Assembly (NCBI RefSeq): GCF_005952805.1
Contig: NZ_CP040709.1
Location: forward strand, 1,054,001 to 1,118,000
DNA from: Inhella inkyongensis
GTDB lineage: Bacteria > Pseudomonadota > Gammaproteobacteria > Burkholderiales > Burkholderiaceae_C
Direction: 5' to 3'
Length of the DNA: 64,000 bases
The notes beneath the pieces were generated by a model. It was not told where the DNA came from. It saw nothing but the letters and a program-made list of their open reading frames with translations, and ran no database searches. This document shows positions 56,788 to 64,000 of this stretch, piece after piece (position 1 is the stretch's first letter; every line of letters begins with the position of its first letter). The position numbers and the translations under genes were made by a program.

Positions 56788-57498
56788 TCAGTGCAACCGC
56801 GTCCGATCCAGCACCCGTAGGCCGCCGTACTCGATGCGCAATACCTCGGTCTGCTGCAGTTGCTGCAGCGCCTGGTTGACGCGCTGGCGCGACAGCCCCG
56901 CCAATTGGGCCAATTCTTGTTGGGTGATGCGCAGCAGGCTGCCGACACCGGGACAGCGCAGGGGGTCGAACAGCTCGGCCAGGCAGAGCGCGACACGGCG
57001 ATCCGGCCCCAGGCTGCGCTCGCGTTCTTGCTGCCGGATGTCGCGTTCATGGCTGAGCTGCTGGTTCAGCTGCCCCAGCACATGGTGACTGAAGGCCAAA
57101 GATTGCCGCAGCAGGGCTTCAAAGTGCGGTGCGGGCAGGCGCGCCAGCAGGCAGGGCCGCAGCGCTGTCGCGTTGTCGCGGTAAGTGCCATGGCGTAACA
57201 ACTCGGGCTCGCCCCACCAGGCACCATTGGCCAGTCCGCTGGCCAGGCCGGGCAGGGCCGGCGAACTCAGACTGAGCAGCCCATCCAACAGACCCAGCCA
57301 ATGTGCAGCTGTCGTTCCGGCCTGGCAGGCGGCACTGCCACTGGCAAGGCTGAGCACCTCCAAGTGCGCTGCCACCTGTTCTTGCTCGACCGATTGCAGC
57401 GTGCTCCACCAGCTCAATGAGGCCAATTCCTCCGGGTGTGCGGCACGCACCGTCGGCGGGTCGGAGGGGCAGCTTGTGTGCAGCATGGCGACCTGCAT
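56788..57498 (-). CDS. Crp/Fnr family transcriptional regulator
   Basis: A 236-residue protein with a degenerate cyclic-nucleotide-like N-terminal domain (EEQVAAHLEVLSLASG-type) and a C-terminal Crp helix-turn-helix (ITQQELAQLAGLSRQRVNQALQQLQQ). There are no N-terminal cysteine clusters as in FNR, so the signal is not evident. It starts at ATG 57498, with an internal ATG at 57486. It lies upstream of the DUF3034 gene on the same strand with a 57-base gap, and is divergent from the 101-residue gene. Confidence 0.86.
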   Translation of the reverse strand: MQVAMLHTSCPSDPPTVRAAHPEELASLSWWSTLQSVEQEQVAAHLEVLSLASGSAACQAGTTAAHWLGLLDGLLSLSSPALPGLASGLANGAWWGEPELLRHGTYRDNATALRPCLLARLPAPHFEALLRQSLAFSHHVLGQLNQQLSHERDIRQQERERSLGPDRRVALCLAELFDPLRCPGVGSLLRITQQELAQLAGLSRQRVNQALQQLQQTEVLRIEYGGLRVLDRTRLH

Positions 57499-57617
57499 TG
57501 AACGATCTGTGTCGCCGCTCGGGCATTCGGGCATCCCCGAGGGCGGCGCGCCCCCACAATGAACACAAATCGATGCAGCGGAACGACACATGAGCGCAGA
57601 AATACGAGTGAGGCAGC

Positions 57618-57923
57618 ATGAGTGAGGACAGCTGGGGCTTTGCCCCGCCCCCCTACCGACCGGCCGACGCCTGGGTGCAACTGAAGCGGGCCTTGCGCGA
57701 GCTCGGACTGACGGAACGACAAGGCGGCCTGGAGCTGGGCGGCCGCAAGGCGCTGGAGTGCGAAGTCGGCGAGCAGCAGTTGCAGATTCGCCTGGCCAAA
57801 CGCCTGAGCGTGCGAACGCCGGATTGGGAGCTGCGGACGCTGAAGAACCATGCCGACCAACGCAAACTGCTCGACGAGGTGCGCCAGCGCCTGGCGCGTT
57901 GGCGTGACGAGGCGGAGGGTTGA
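57618..57923 (+). CDS. Small protein of unknown function (101 aa)
   Basis: A hydrophilic cytoplasmic protein with WVQLKRALRELGLTERQGG at the start and a charged helical end (QRKLLDEVRQRLARWRDEAE). I recognise no domain or motif. It is divergent from the Crp/Fnr gene; the next plus-strand gene starts 55 bases after its stop. Confidence 0.6.
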   Translation: MSEDSWGFAPPPYRPADAWVQLKRALRELGLTERQGGLELGGRKALECEVGEQQLQIRLAKRLSVRTPDWELRTLKNHADQRKLLDEVRQRLARWRDEAEG

Positions 57924-57978
57924 TGCTTGCGGTTTTGTCCGCATTGCGGGGGTCGGCGGGCTCGGGCATGGTCGCGCC

Positions 57979-58800
57979 ATGAGAGGCTTTTGGCGCGGCA
58001 TCCTGTTGTGGCTGGCGGTGGCAGGAGGCGCTGCGGGCGCCAGCAAGCCGGTCCCGACAGCCCCGACAGCCCCGACGGCCCGCATTTGCATGGCGGCTTC
58101 GCAGCCGGTGTCGCCGGCCTTGTGGTTGGAGGCCGGTCTGCCCTTTGGCGGCGTGATGCAGGTCGACACCCTGTTTTTGGGCCTCTTGGCTCAGCGCCTC
58201 GGGTTGCGTTTGGAGCCCTTGGTGCTGCCCTGGCGCCGCTGCCTGCTGGATGCGCAAGAGGGGCGGGTGGACGGGGTGATGGCGGTCAGCCACAGCGATG
58301 AGCGGGCCCAGTGGCTGGCTTATCCGGAGAGTCAAGGCGGCTTGGACCTGGCCCAGCGTGTGCGCACGGATCGCTACCACTGGTATGTGCGGGCGGACAG
58401 TCCGATGCGCTGGGATGGCAAGACCTTGCAGGGTCTGGGCAGTGGCAGTGTGGGGGCGGTGGCCGGTTACTCGGTGGTGGGGGTGCTGAAGCAACAGGGT
58501 TTCCGGGTGGATGAACAAGTGGGCAGCACGCAAGCCAGCCTGCGCATGGTGGGCCTGGGCCGCCTGGAAGCGGCCGCATTGCTGGTGACCGAAGCGGATC
58601 CACAGCTGCAAGCAGATGCCGAGCTGGCGAAGGCGCTGCGACGTCTGGAACCTGCGTTGTTGGAGCGGCCCTATTTCCTCGGCTTTGGCAAGACCTTCAA
58701 GGCGCGTAACGAGGCCTTGGTGCAACGGATCTGGGCAGGGTTGGCGCCGGTGCGTGAGTCGCCTTGGCTGGCGCGCGCCGAGGGTCGCAGCCCGCGCTAG
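57979..58800 (+). CDS. Solo periplasmic solute-binding protein, copy 1
   Basis: A 273-residue SBP_bac_3-like protein with a signal (GILLWLAVAGGAAGA) and a Pro/Thr spacer. Shared family motifs: RICMAAS with C37; LPWRRCLLDAQEG with C88; a DG/ISHSD.R region; RTDRYHWYVR; GAVAGYSVVG; and LEPALLERPYFLGF. Cysteine spacing is 51. No ABC permease or ATPase lies near; it may feed a sensor or act alone. It is the most diverged of the four. Confidence 0.83.
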   Translation: MRGFWRGILLWLAVAGGAAGASKPVPTAPTAPTARICMAASQPVSPALWLEAGLPFGGVMQVDTLFLGLLAQRLGLRLEPLVLPWRRCLLDAQEGRVDGVMAVSHSDERAQWLAYPESQGGLDLAQRVRTDRYHWYVRADSPMRWDGKTLQGLGSGSVGAVAGYSVVGVLKQQGFRVDEQVGSTQASLRMVGLGRLEAAALLVTEADPQLQADAELAKALRRLEPALLERPYFLGFGKTFKARNEALVQRIWAGLAPVRESPWLARAEGRSPR

Positions 58801-58805
58801 GAAGG

Positions 58806-59621
58806 ATGGCAAACATGGCCTGGCGATGCTTGTTGTACTTGCTGCTGGGCCTGCATCTGTCTGTCGCGGCTCAGCCCGATCTGGACGGTGGGCGGCGCGG
58901 CCTGTATCTGCGCTTGTGTGTTGATGAAGCGCCCAGTGCGCCTTGGCGGGTTCCCGATGCCGATGGCCGCGTGCGGGGGCGAGGCCTTGAATTTGAGTTC
59001 CTGCGCCTGTTGGCCGAGCAAAGCGGCTGGGAGTTCCGCGTGCTGCTGCGCCCTTGGCGGCGCTGCCTGCAGGATGTGCGCACCGGGCAAGTGGACGCGG
59101 TGCTGGGCATCAGCCACACAGCCGATCGGGCGGAGTTTGTCCAGTTCCCGCATAGCAACGGTCAGGTTGATCCCCAGCTTGCCGTGCGCGTGGATCAATA
59201 CGCCTTCGTGGCGCCGTCCGCGAGCAAGCTGCGCTGGGATGGCGCTCAGCTGGAGCTGCCCCCGGGTGCCAAGGTCGGGGTGCCGGCGGGTTACTCCGGC
59301 GCGCAGCTGTTGCGCCGTTTCGGGGCTGCCGCGGATGAAAGCTCCCGCACCGCCGAGGGGACCTTGGAGCGATTGATGCAGGGTCAGATCCAGGCCGCTT
59401 TGTTGCCCCGTGCCGAGGCACAGCGTCTGCTGGCCGAACGGACGCAGTGGGCGCAGCGCTTGAGCCTGCTGGAGCCGGCGTTGCCCGCGCGTGCGTATTA
59501 CCTGGGGGCTTCGTTGGAGTTCGCCCGTCGCCATCCAGGCCGATTGCGTGACCTGTGGCGCGATGTGGCCCTGGTGCGCGATTCTGCGGAGTACCGGCGC
59601 GTGCTGGCGCAAACTCCTTGA
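58806..59621 (+). CDS. Solo periplasmic solute-binding protein, copy 2
   Basis: A 271-residue protein with signal LYLLLGLHLSVAAQ. Family motifs are LRLCVDEAPSAPWR (C38), RPWRRCLQDVRTG (C87), AVLGISHTADRAEF, RVDQYAFVAP, KVGVPAGYSGAQLL and LEPALPARAYYLGASLEF. Cysteine spacing is 49. It starts six bases after the previous stop with a GGAAGG ribosome site, so copies 1-3 are one operon. Confidence 0.84.
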   Translation: MANMAWRCLLYLLLGLHLSVAAQPDLDGGRRGLYLRLCVDEAPSAPWRVPDADGRVRGRGLEFEFLRLLAEQSGWEFRVLLRPWRRCLQDVRTGQVDAVLGISHTADRAEFVQFPHSNGQVDPQLAVRVDQYAFVAPSASKLRWDGAQLELPPGAKVGVPAGYSGAQLLRRFGAAADESSRTAEGTLERLMQGQIQAALLPRAEAQRLLAERTQWAQRLSLLEPALPARAYYLGASLEFARRHPGRLRDLWRDVALVRDSAEYRRVLAQTP

Positions 59622-59629
59622 GGACGGGC

Positions 59630-60433
59630 ATGCTGCGAATCCTGCTGCTCGCCCTGGCCATATCCTGGCCAGCTGTCCAGGCCGAGACCTTGCGGGTCTG
59701 CCTCAACGACGTCGGTCATCCACCTTGGCGCGACAGCGATGCCCAGGGCAAGGCCAAGCGCAGCGGGCTGGACTTTGTATTCCTGAAGTTGCTGGGTGAG
59801 CGCAGCGGCGTGCGCATCGACGTAGACCTGCTGCCCTGGAAGCGCTGTTTGGCCGATGTGAAGTCGGGCAATCAGGATGCGATTCTTGGCATCAGCTACC
59901 TGCTCGAGCGCGAAGAGCTCGGGCATTACCCGCAGCTTTCCGGTCAACCCGATCCCAGTCTGGCGGTGCGCTTTGACCGCTATGCCTGGTACGCGGCGGC
60001 CGACAGTGGAATCCACTGGGACGGCAAGATCTTGCACGGCGTGACCGCAGAAACCTTGGTCGGGGTGCCGTCTGGGTATTCGATCGCCGTGCAGGTCAAG
60101 CAACTGGGCCTCAAAGTGGATGACGCGGCCCGGACCTCCCAGGCGAATTTGGAGAAACTGGCGCGCGGCAGGGTGCAACTGGCGGCGCTGCAGGCCCGTG
60201 AAGCGGATCAGTTGCTGGCCATGAGCCCCAAACTGGCTCAGCAGGTGCGTCGCCTGGAGCCGCTGTTCCAGGACCGCGCCTACTACATGCTGTTCTCGCG
60301 TCTGTTTGTGGCCCGAAGCCAGCGCCCCTTGCCACTGTGGTGGCGCGAGGTGGTGGCCGTGCGGGACTCGGCCGAGTACCGCCGTGCCGAGTCCGCGGCA
60401 CTCAAGGCCTTGGAAGACGCCATCAAAGATTGA
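59630..60433 (+). CDS. Solo periplasmic solute-binding protein, copy 3
   Basis: A 267-residue protein with signal LLLALAISWPAVQA. Family motifs are LRVCLNDVGHPPWR (C24), LPWKRCLADVKSG (C73), AILGISYLLEREEL, RFDRYAWYAA, LVGVPSGYSIAVQV and LEPLFQDRAYYMLFSRLF. Cysteine spacing is 49. Starts nine bases after copy 2. Its 3' end overlaps the convergent dtd gene by 11 bases. Confidence 0.84.
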   Translation: MLRILLLALAISWPAVQAETLRVCLNDVGHPPWRDSDAQGKAKRSGLDFVFLKLLGERSGVRIDVDLLPWKRCLADVKSGNQDAILGISYLLEREELGHYPQLSGQPDPSLAVRFDRYAWYAAADSGIHWDGKILHGVTAETLVGVPSGYSIAVQVKQLGLKVDDAARTSQANLEKLARGRVQLAALQAREADQLLAMSPKLAQQVRRLEPLFQDRAYYMLFSRLFVARSQRPLPLWWREVVAVRDSAEYRRAESAALKALEDAIKD

Positions 60434-60860
60434 GCGGAATCGTCACCGGGCCGTCGTTCACCAGGTGAACCTGCATGTCGGCTCCGAAGACACCGGTTGC
60501 CACGTGGGGGTGCTGGGTCCGCGCCTGTTGCAGCAGATCGGCAAACAGAGTCCGGGCCTGATCGGGGGGTGCGGCGGCGGAAAAGCTGGGGCGGTTGCCG
60601 CCCTGACAGTCGGCAGCCAGGGTGAACTGCGACACCAGCAGCAGCCCCCCTTCCATGTCGTTGAGGCTGCGATTCATCTTGCCCTGCGCATCTGAAAAGA
60701 TGCGTAGCTTGAGCAGCTTGCTGAGCAAGCGTGCGCTGGTGGCGGGGCTGTCTTGTGGCTCGGCGCAGACCAGGACCAGCAGCCCAGGGCCAATGGCGCC
60801 AACCACTTCGCCCGCCACTTCAACGCGCGCCTCGCGCACCCTTTGGATCAAGGCCTTCAT
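60423..60860 (-). CDS. dtd: D-aminoacyl-tRNA deacylase
   Basis: Dtd removes D-amino acids (and glycine from tRNA-Ala) mischarged on tRNA. The 145-residue protein shows LIQRVREARVEV, the catalytic SQFTLAADC and the Gly-cisPro element in NDGPVTIPL at the end. Its TGA overlaps copy 3 at the 3' end; its ATG abuts the CDF gene's stop, so the two minus-strand genes are coupled. Confidence 0.94.
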   Translation of the reverse strand: MKALIQRVREARVEVAGEVVGAIGPGLLVLVCAEPQDSPATSARLLSKLLKLRIFSDAQGKMNRSLNDMEGGLLLVSQFTLAADCQGGNRPSFSAAAPPDQARTLFADLLQQARTQHPHVATGVFGADMQVHLVNDGPVTIPLNL

Positions 60861-61759
60861 CAGATCAAGTCGCGCGGATCGTTGAAATGGGCCTCCACAT
60901 CGGAAGGCAGGAGTTGGATGCTGGCCCGCAGGCCCGGCACCGCCGCCATCAGCGCCTGCTCCACCGAGGTGCGCAGCGCCGCTGCGCGGCCCAGGGTCCA
61001 GCCGGCGGGCATGTGCATGTGCAAGTCCACATAGCGGCGGCTGCCGGCGCGGCGGGTGTGCAGGTGGTCAAAGCGAATGGTCGGGTGGGCGAACTCGGCC
61101 AGGGTGGCGTCGATCTGGGCGCACAGCTCCGGTTCAAGGGCCCGGTCCATCAGCCCGTCAACCGCCGCGCGCATCAGGTGCAGGCCTTCACGGGCGATGT
61201 TGGCCGCCATGGCCAGCGCCACCGCGGCGTCCAGCCACAGCCAGCCACTCAGCGACACCCCGATCAGCCCGATCACCACGCCCACCGAGGTCCAGACATC
61301 GGTCATCAAATGGCGCGCATCGGCTTCCAGGGCCATGGAGCGGTGCTGGCGCGCGGCCTTCAGCATCACCCAGGCCAGGCCGCCATTCAGGGCGGAACTG
61401 ACCAAGGCCAGCACCAGGCCCAGGCCCAACTGCTCCAGCGGCTGGGGATTCCAAAGCCGATTCAGGGCGGCCCAGGCAATCCCCAAGGCGGCTCCCAGGA
61501 TCAGCAGGCCCTCAAACCCGCCGCTGAAGTACTCGGCCTTGTGGTGGCCGTAAGGATGATCCTCATCGGGCGGCCGGGCCGCCAGGGTCACCATGGCCAG
61601 TGCAAACACGGCGCCGGCCAAGTTGACCAGGGACTCCAGGGCATCCGAGAGCAGGGCCACCGAGTCGGTGAACCACCAGGCGGCGGTCTTCATCGCAATG
61701 GTGACCAAGGCCACCAGCACGGATAGTTTTAAGTAAGAGCGCGCCTGCATGGGCGGCAT
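60860..61759 (-). CDS. Cation diffusion facilitator family transporter
   Basis: A 299-residue CDF protein with six transmembrane helices and a C-terminal cytoplasmic domain (about 205-299). TM2 has ALESLVN, in which Glu and Asn occupy the positions usually held by two metal-binding Asp; TM5 has HLMTDVWTS with the HxxxD pair. PPDEDHPYGHHKAEYFS is the typical loop. Substrate is probably a divalent metal; the variant site leaves the metal uncertain. AGGAAGG precedes ATG 61759. Divergent from solute-binding protein copy 4. Confidence 0.9.
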   Translation of the reverse strand: MPPMQARSYLKLSVLVALVTIAMKTAAWWFTDSVALLSDALESLVNLAGAVFALAMVTLAARPPDEDHPYGHHKAEYFSGGFEGLLILGAALGIAWAALNRLWNPQPLEQLGLGLVLALVSSALNGGLAWVMLKAARQHRSMALEADARHLMTDVWTSVGVVIGLIGVSLSGWLWLDAAVALAMAANIAREGLHLMRAAVDGLMDRALEPELCAQIDATLAEFAHPTIRFDHLHTRRAGSRRYVDLHMHMPAGWTLGRAAALRTSVEQALMAAVPGLRASIQLLPSDVEAHFNDPRDLI

Positions 61760-61799
61760 TCTGACCCTTCCTAGAATGGGTCAAGCTCTCCGGTCGACC

Positions 61800-62573
61800 A
61801 TGAAACTCTGCCTGCTCTATGTGCTTTTGATTTGTGCGTTGTTGCCCCAAGCGAGGGCGGCGGAACCGCCGTTGATGCGCGTGTGCATGGCCGAGGTCGA
61901 ACATGCGCCCTGGCGCATCGCCGAGGCCGATGGGCGGGTGCGAGATCGGGGCCTGGACTTCCAACTCATCGAAGAATTCCGGCGCCTGAGCGGCTGGCGG
62001 ATCCAAGTGCAATTGCGGCCCGGAAAGCGCTGTCTGGTGGAGTTGCAGCAGGGCAGTACCGACGCCAATGTGGGCCTGAGCCATACCGAAGAGCGCGCCC
62101 TTTATCTGCGCTACCCGCCTCCTGCGGGCAAGCCAGACCCAGCCCTGGCCCTGCGCGTGGATCGTTATGCGCTGTACCGCCGTCCCGGTTCAGCGGTGCA
62201 CTGGAACGGCCAGAAGCTGAGCCTGCCCGGCGGCGCCGTGGCCACGCAGCTGGGCCATGCGATTGCGGTCGATCTGCGTGCGATGGGCGTGCCTGTGGAT
62301 GAACGGGCGCGCAATACGGCGGCGGCCCTGGAATTGCTGCTGGCCGGCGAAGTGGCCGCTGCCGCCTTGCACCAGAGCGATGCCGAGGCCATTCGCCGCC
62401 AGCGTCCGGAGTTTGCGGCGCTCGAAATGCTGAGTCCGCCGCTGGCACAAAAGCCCTACTTCGTGGTGTTCAGCCAGGACTTCGCGCGCCGCCATGAAGC
62501 CGATCTGGAGACGCTCTGGCGTCACTTTCGCGCGGCGGCTCAACTACCGGCCTACCGACGCGCCGCGCCTTAA
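61800..62573 (+). CDS. Solo periplasmic solute-binding protein, copy 4
   Basis: A 257-residue protein with signal LLYVLLICALLPQARA. Family motifs are MRVCMAEVEHAPWR (C29), RPGKRCLVELQQG (C78), NVGLSHTEERALYL, RVDRYALYRR, and SPPLAQKPYFVVFSQDFARR. Cysteine spacing is 49, exactly as in copies 2 and 3. It is separated from them by dtd and the CDF gene and has its own TAGAAT box upstream. Confidence 0.84.
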   Translation: MKLCLLYVLLICALLPQARAAEPPLMRVCMAEVEHAPWRIAEADGRVRDRGLDFQLIEEFRRLSGWRIQVQLRPGKRCLVELQQGSTDANVGLSHTEERALYLRYPPPAGKPDPALALRVDRYALYRRPGSAVHWNGQKLSLPGGAVATQLGHAIAVDLRAMGVPVDERARNTAAALELLLAGEVAAAALHQSDAEAIRRQRPEFAALEMLSPPLAQKPYFVVFSQDFARRHEADLETLWRHFRAAAQLPAYRRAAP

Positions 62574-62609
62574 GGCGATCCCTAGAATCGCCGCCTTCTC
62601 TAGAGGTCC

Positions 62610-63521
62610 ATGATGAGCAGCTCCCCCCTCGCCCCTGACGTCACCCACATCGCCCCGCGCGAGAAGGCGGAGATCCTGAGCCAGGCCCTGCCCTATATCC
62701 AGCGCTTTCATGGCAAGACCATCGTCGTGAAGTACGGTGGCAACGCCATGACCGACCCGGCCCTGCAGCAGGACTTTGCCGAGGACGTGGTGCTCTTGAA
62801 GCTGGTGGGCCTGAACCCTGTGGTGGTGCATGGCGGCGGGCCGCAGATCGAGAACGCCCTCAAGCGCCTGGGCAAGCAGGGCACCTTCATCCAGGGCATG
62901 CGGGTGACGGATGCCGAGACCATGGGCATCGTGGAGTGGGTGCTGGCCGGTGAGGTGCAGCAGGAGATCGTCGGCCTGATCAACAAGGCCGGCGGCAAGG
63001 CCGTGGGCCTGACGGGCAAGGACGGCGCCATGATCCGCGCCAAGAAGCTCAAGATGGTCGATAACAAGGACCCTTCCATCGAACACGATGTGGGCCAAGT
63101 GGGTGACATTGAGTCCATCGATCCCAGCGTGGTCAAGGCCCTGCAGGACGATGCCTTCATCCCGGTCATCTCGCCGCTCGGGTTTGGCAAGGAAAACGAG
63201 AGCTACAACATCAATGCCGATGTGGTGGCCGGCAAGCTGGCCGAAGTGCTCAAGGCCGAGAAGCTGGTGATGCTGACCAACACCCCCGGTGTGTTGGACA
63301 AGGAGGGCAAGTTGCTCACCGACCTGTCTGCGCGCCAGATCGACGCGATGTTCGAGGACGGCACCTTGAGCGGCGGCATGCTGCCCAAGATCGCCTCGGC
63401 CCTGGATGCCGCGCGCGCCGGCGTGCGGGCGGTGCACATCATCGATGGGCGGGTGCCGCATGCGCTGTTGCTGGAGGTGCTGAGCGATCAGGCCTACGGC
63501 ACCATGATCAGGAGCCATTGA
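62610..63521 (+). CDS. argB: Acetylglutamate kinase
   Basis: ArgB phosphorylates N-acetylglutamate in arginine synthesis. The 303-residue protein contains [14 protein letters not shown] (phosphate-binding lysine), [18 protein letters not shown]-like [15 protein letters not shown], and [29 protein letters not shown] precedes the ATG pair at 62610. slmA follows, a betaproteobacterial pairing. Confidence 0.96.
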   Translation: MMSSSPLAPDVTHIAPREKAEILSQALPYIQRFHGKTIVVKYGGNAMTDPALQQDFAEDVVLLKLVGLNPVVVHGGGPQIENALKRLGKQGTFIQGMRVTDAETMGIVEWVLAGEVQQEIVGLINKAGGKAVGLTGKDGAMIRAKKLKMVDNKDPSIEHDVGQVGDIESIDPSVVKALQDDAFIPVISPLGFGKENESYNINADVVAGKLAEVLKAEKLVMLTNTPGVLDKEGKLLTDLSARQIDAMFEDGTLSGGMLPKIASALDAARAGVRAVHIIDGRVPHALLLEVLSDQAYGTMIRSH

Positions 63522-63522
63522 C

Positions 63523-63600
63523 CCCCCCGAAGCGCCTGCGGCGCCTCCCCCCGGGGGGCGCCACGAGCGGCCTGGCGGAGCCAGTTCCGCCGTGGCCCCG
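63523..63600. repeat. GC-rich palindromic intergenic repeat after argB
   Basis: The spacer holds GCGCCTGCGGCGCC, CCTCCCCCCGGGGGGCG and GGCGGA-GCCAGT-TCCGCC hairpins. The CCCCCCGGGGGGCG block resembles the 3' part of the repeats at 14.4 and 29.3 kb, but the rest differs, so membership in the same family is uncertain. Confidence 0.5.
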
Positions 63601-63620
63601 GATCTTCCCTGACTGACCCT

Positions 63621-64000
63621 ATGCATCTAGTTCAACCCGCAGAGCCGAGTCGACCGGGGCGCATGGCGCCGGGGCAGCGGCGTCAGCAAATCCTGCAGGT
63701 GCTGGCCACCATGCTGCAGGAGCCGCAAGCGGAGCGGGTGACCACGGCCGCGCTGGCGGCGCGCTTGTCCTTGTCGGAGGCCGCGCTGTACCGGCATTTC
63801 GCCAGCAAGGCGCAGATGTTCGAGGGCCTGATCGAGTTCATCGAGACCAGCCTATTTGGCCTGGCCGAGCAAATAGCGCAACTGCCCCAGAGCGCGCCGG
63901 AGCGTGCGCAGCGTCTGGTCTGGGCCTTGCTGCAGTTCGCCCAGACCAACCCTGGCATGGCGCGGGTGCTGGTGGGCGACGCCCTGGTGCTGGAGCATGA
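63621..64000 (+). CDS. slmA: Nucleoid occlusion factor SlmA (TetR family), cut by the window end
   Basis: The frame is open to the last base. The N-terminus has a TetR-type helix-turn-helix: RRQQILQVLATMLQEPQAER, TTAALAARLSLSEAALYRHF, ASKAQMFEGLIEFIETS. The LSEAALYRHFASKAQMFEGL segment matches SlmA, which blocks FtsZ assembly over the nucleoid. argB just upstream supports this. ATG 63621 or 63663 could start it. Confidence 0.88.
   Translation, partial: MHLVQPAEPSRPGRMAPGQRRQQILQVLATMLQEPQAERVTTAALAARLSLSEAALYRHFASKAQMFEGLIEFIETSLFGLAEQIAQLPQSAPERAQRLVWALLQFAQTNPGMARVLVGDALVLEH

Noticed and set aside
57979..62573. Amino-acid ABC importer operon
   Set aside because: Only binding proteins are present; no permease or ATPase gene lies near.

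Overview
The window is GC-rich, densely packed DNA from a betaproteobacterium, most likely a Burkholderiales member near Rubrivivax, Roseateles or Inhella. Support comes from the gene orders TPR-lolB-ispE-tRNA-Gln-prs-rplY, recN-nadK against hrcA, rsmD-coaD-ferredoxin and argB-slmA, and from many ATGA start/stop overlaps. No rRNA, CRISPR array, phage or complete insertion sequence was seen.

1-5.5 kb: the end of a PIN-domain gene overlaps hisC, followed by hisB-hisH-hisA-hisF. This runs without a gap into rsmD-coaD-ferredoxin; hisI and hisE are absent. 5.5-8.4 kb (minus strand): a response regulator with an HD-GYP domain, a DUF4124-like secreted protein and pth. A 270-bp MITE-like element with perfect 20-bp terminal inverted repeats lies next to pth. 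8.5-21.5 kb (plus): a complete MSHA-type type IV pilus locus, with PilM/PilN/PilO-like assembly proteins, secretin, ATPase carrying a c-di-GMP-type MshEN domain, platform protein, five pilin-class proteins and a large DUF6701 (MshQ-like) surface protein. A DUF885 hydrolase follows. Together these split the usual rplY-pth neighbourhood.

23.3-34.2 kb: rplY, prs, tRNA-Gln, ispE, lolB and a TPR protein on the minus strand; then mutM-mutY, a putative outer-membrane protein and the 5-oxoprolinase genes pxpB-pxpC-pxpA on the plus strand. 34.3-43.4 kb: two secreted proteins, rapZ, recN, nadK, hrcA, an orphan PilB/GspE-like ATPase followed by a degenerate kinase/receiver-like protein, and tRNA-Met. 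43.4-49.5 kb: an SDR oxidoreductase, a J-domain protein, two methyltransferases, a solute-binding protein and a flavoprotein.

49.5-57.5 kb: an operon of a small RHH-like protein, PspA, a YqiJ-like OB-fold protein and flotillin, behind a near-consensus sigma-70 promoter. Opposite it on the minus strand lies a stack of Crp/Fnr regulator, DUF3034 protein, secreted truncated hemoglobin, ECF sigma factor, ChrR-like cupin and an alpha/beta hydrolase. 57.6-64 kb: four related stand-alone periplasmic solute-binding proteins with a conserved cysteine pair, interrupted by dtd and a CDF transporter; then argB and the start of slmA.

The signals that look least described are the MITE-like element at 7520-7789, a dispersed repeat whose two copies keep the same hairpins with compensatory changes (one copy is translated inside mutY), the 29-bp tandem terminator array after rplY, the solo solute-binding-protein array, and the orphan ATPase plus pseudo-kinase pair.
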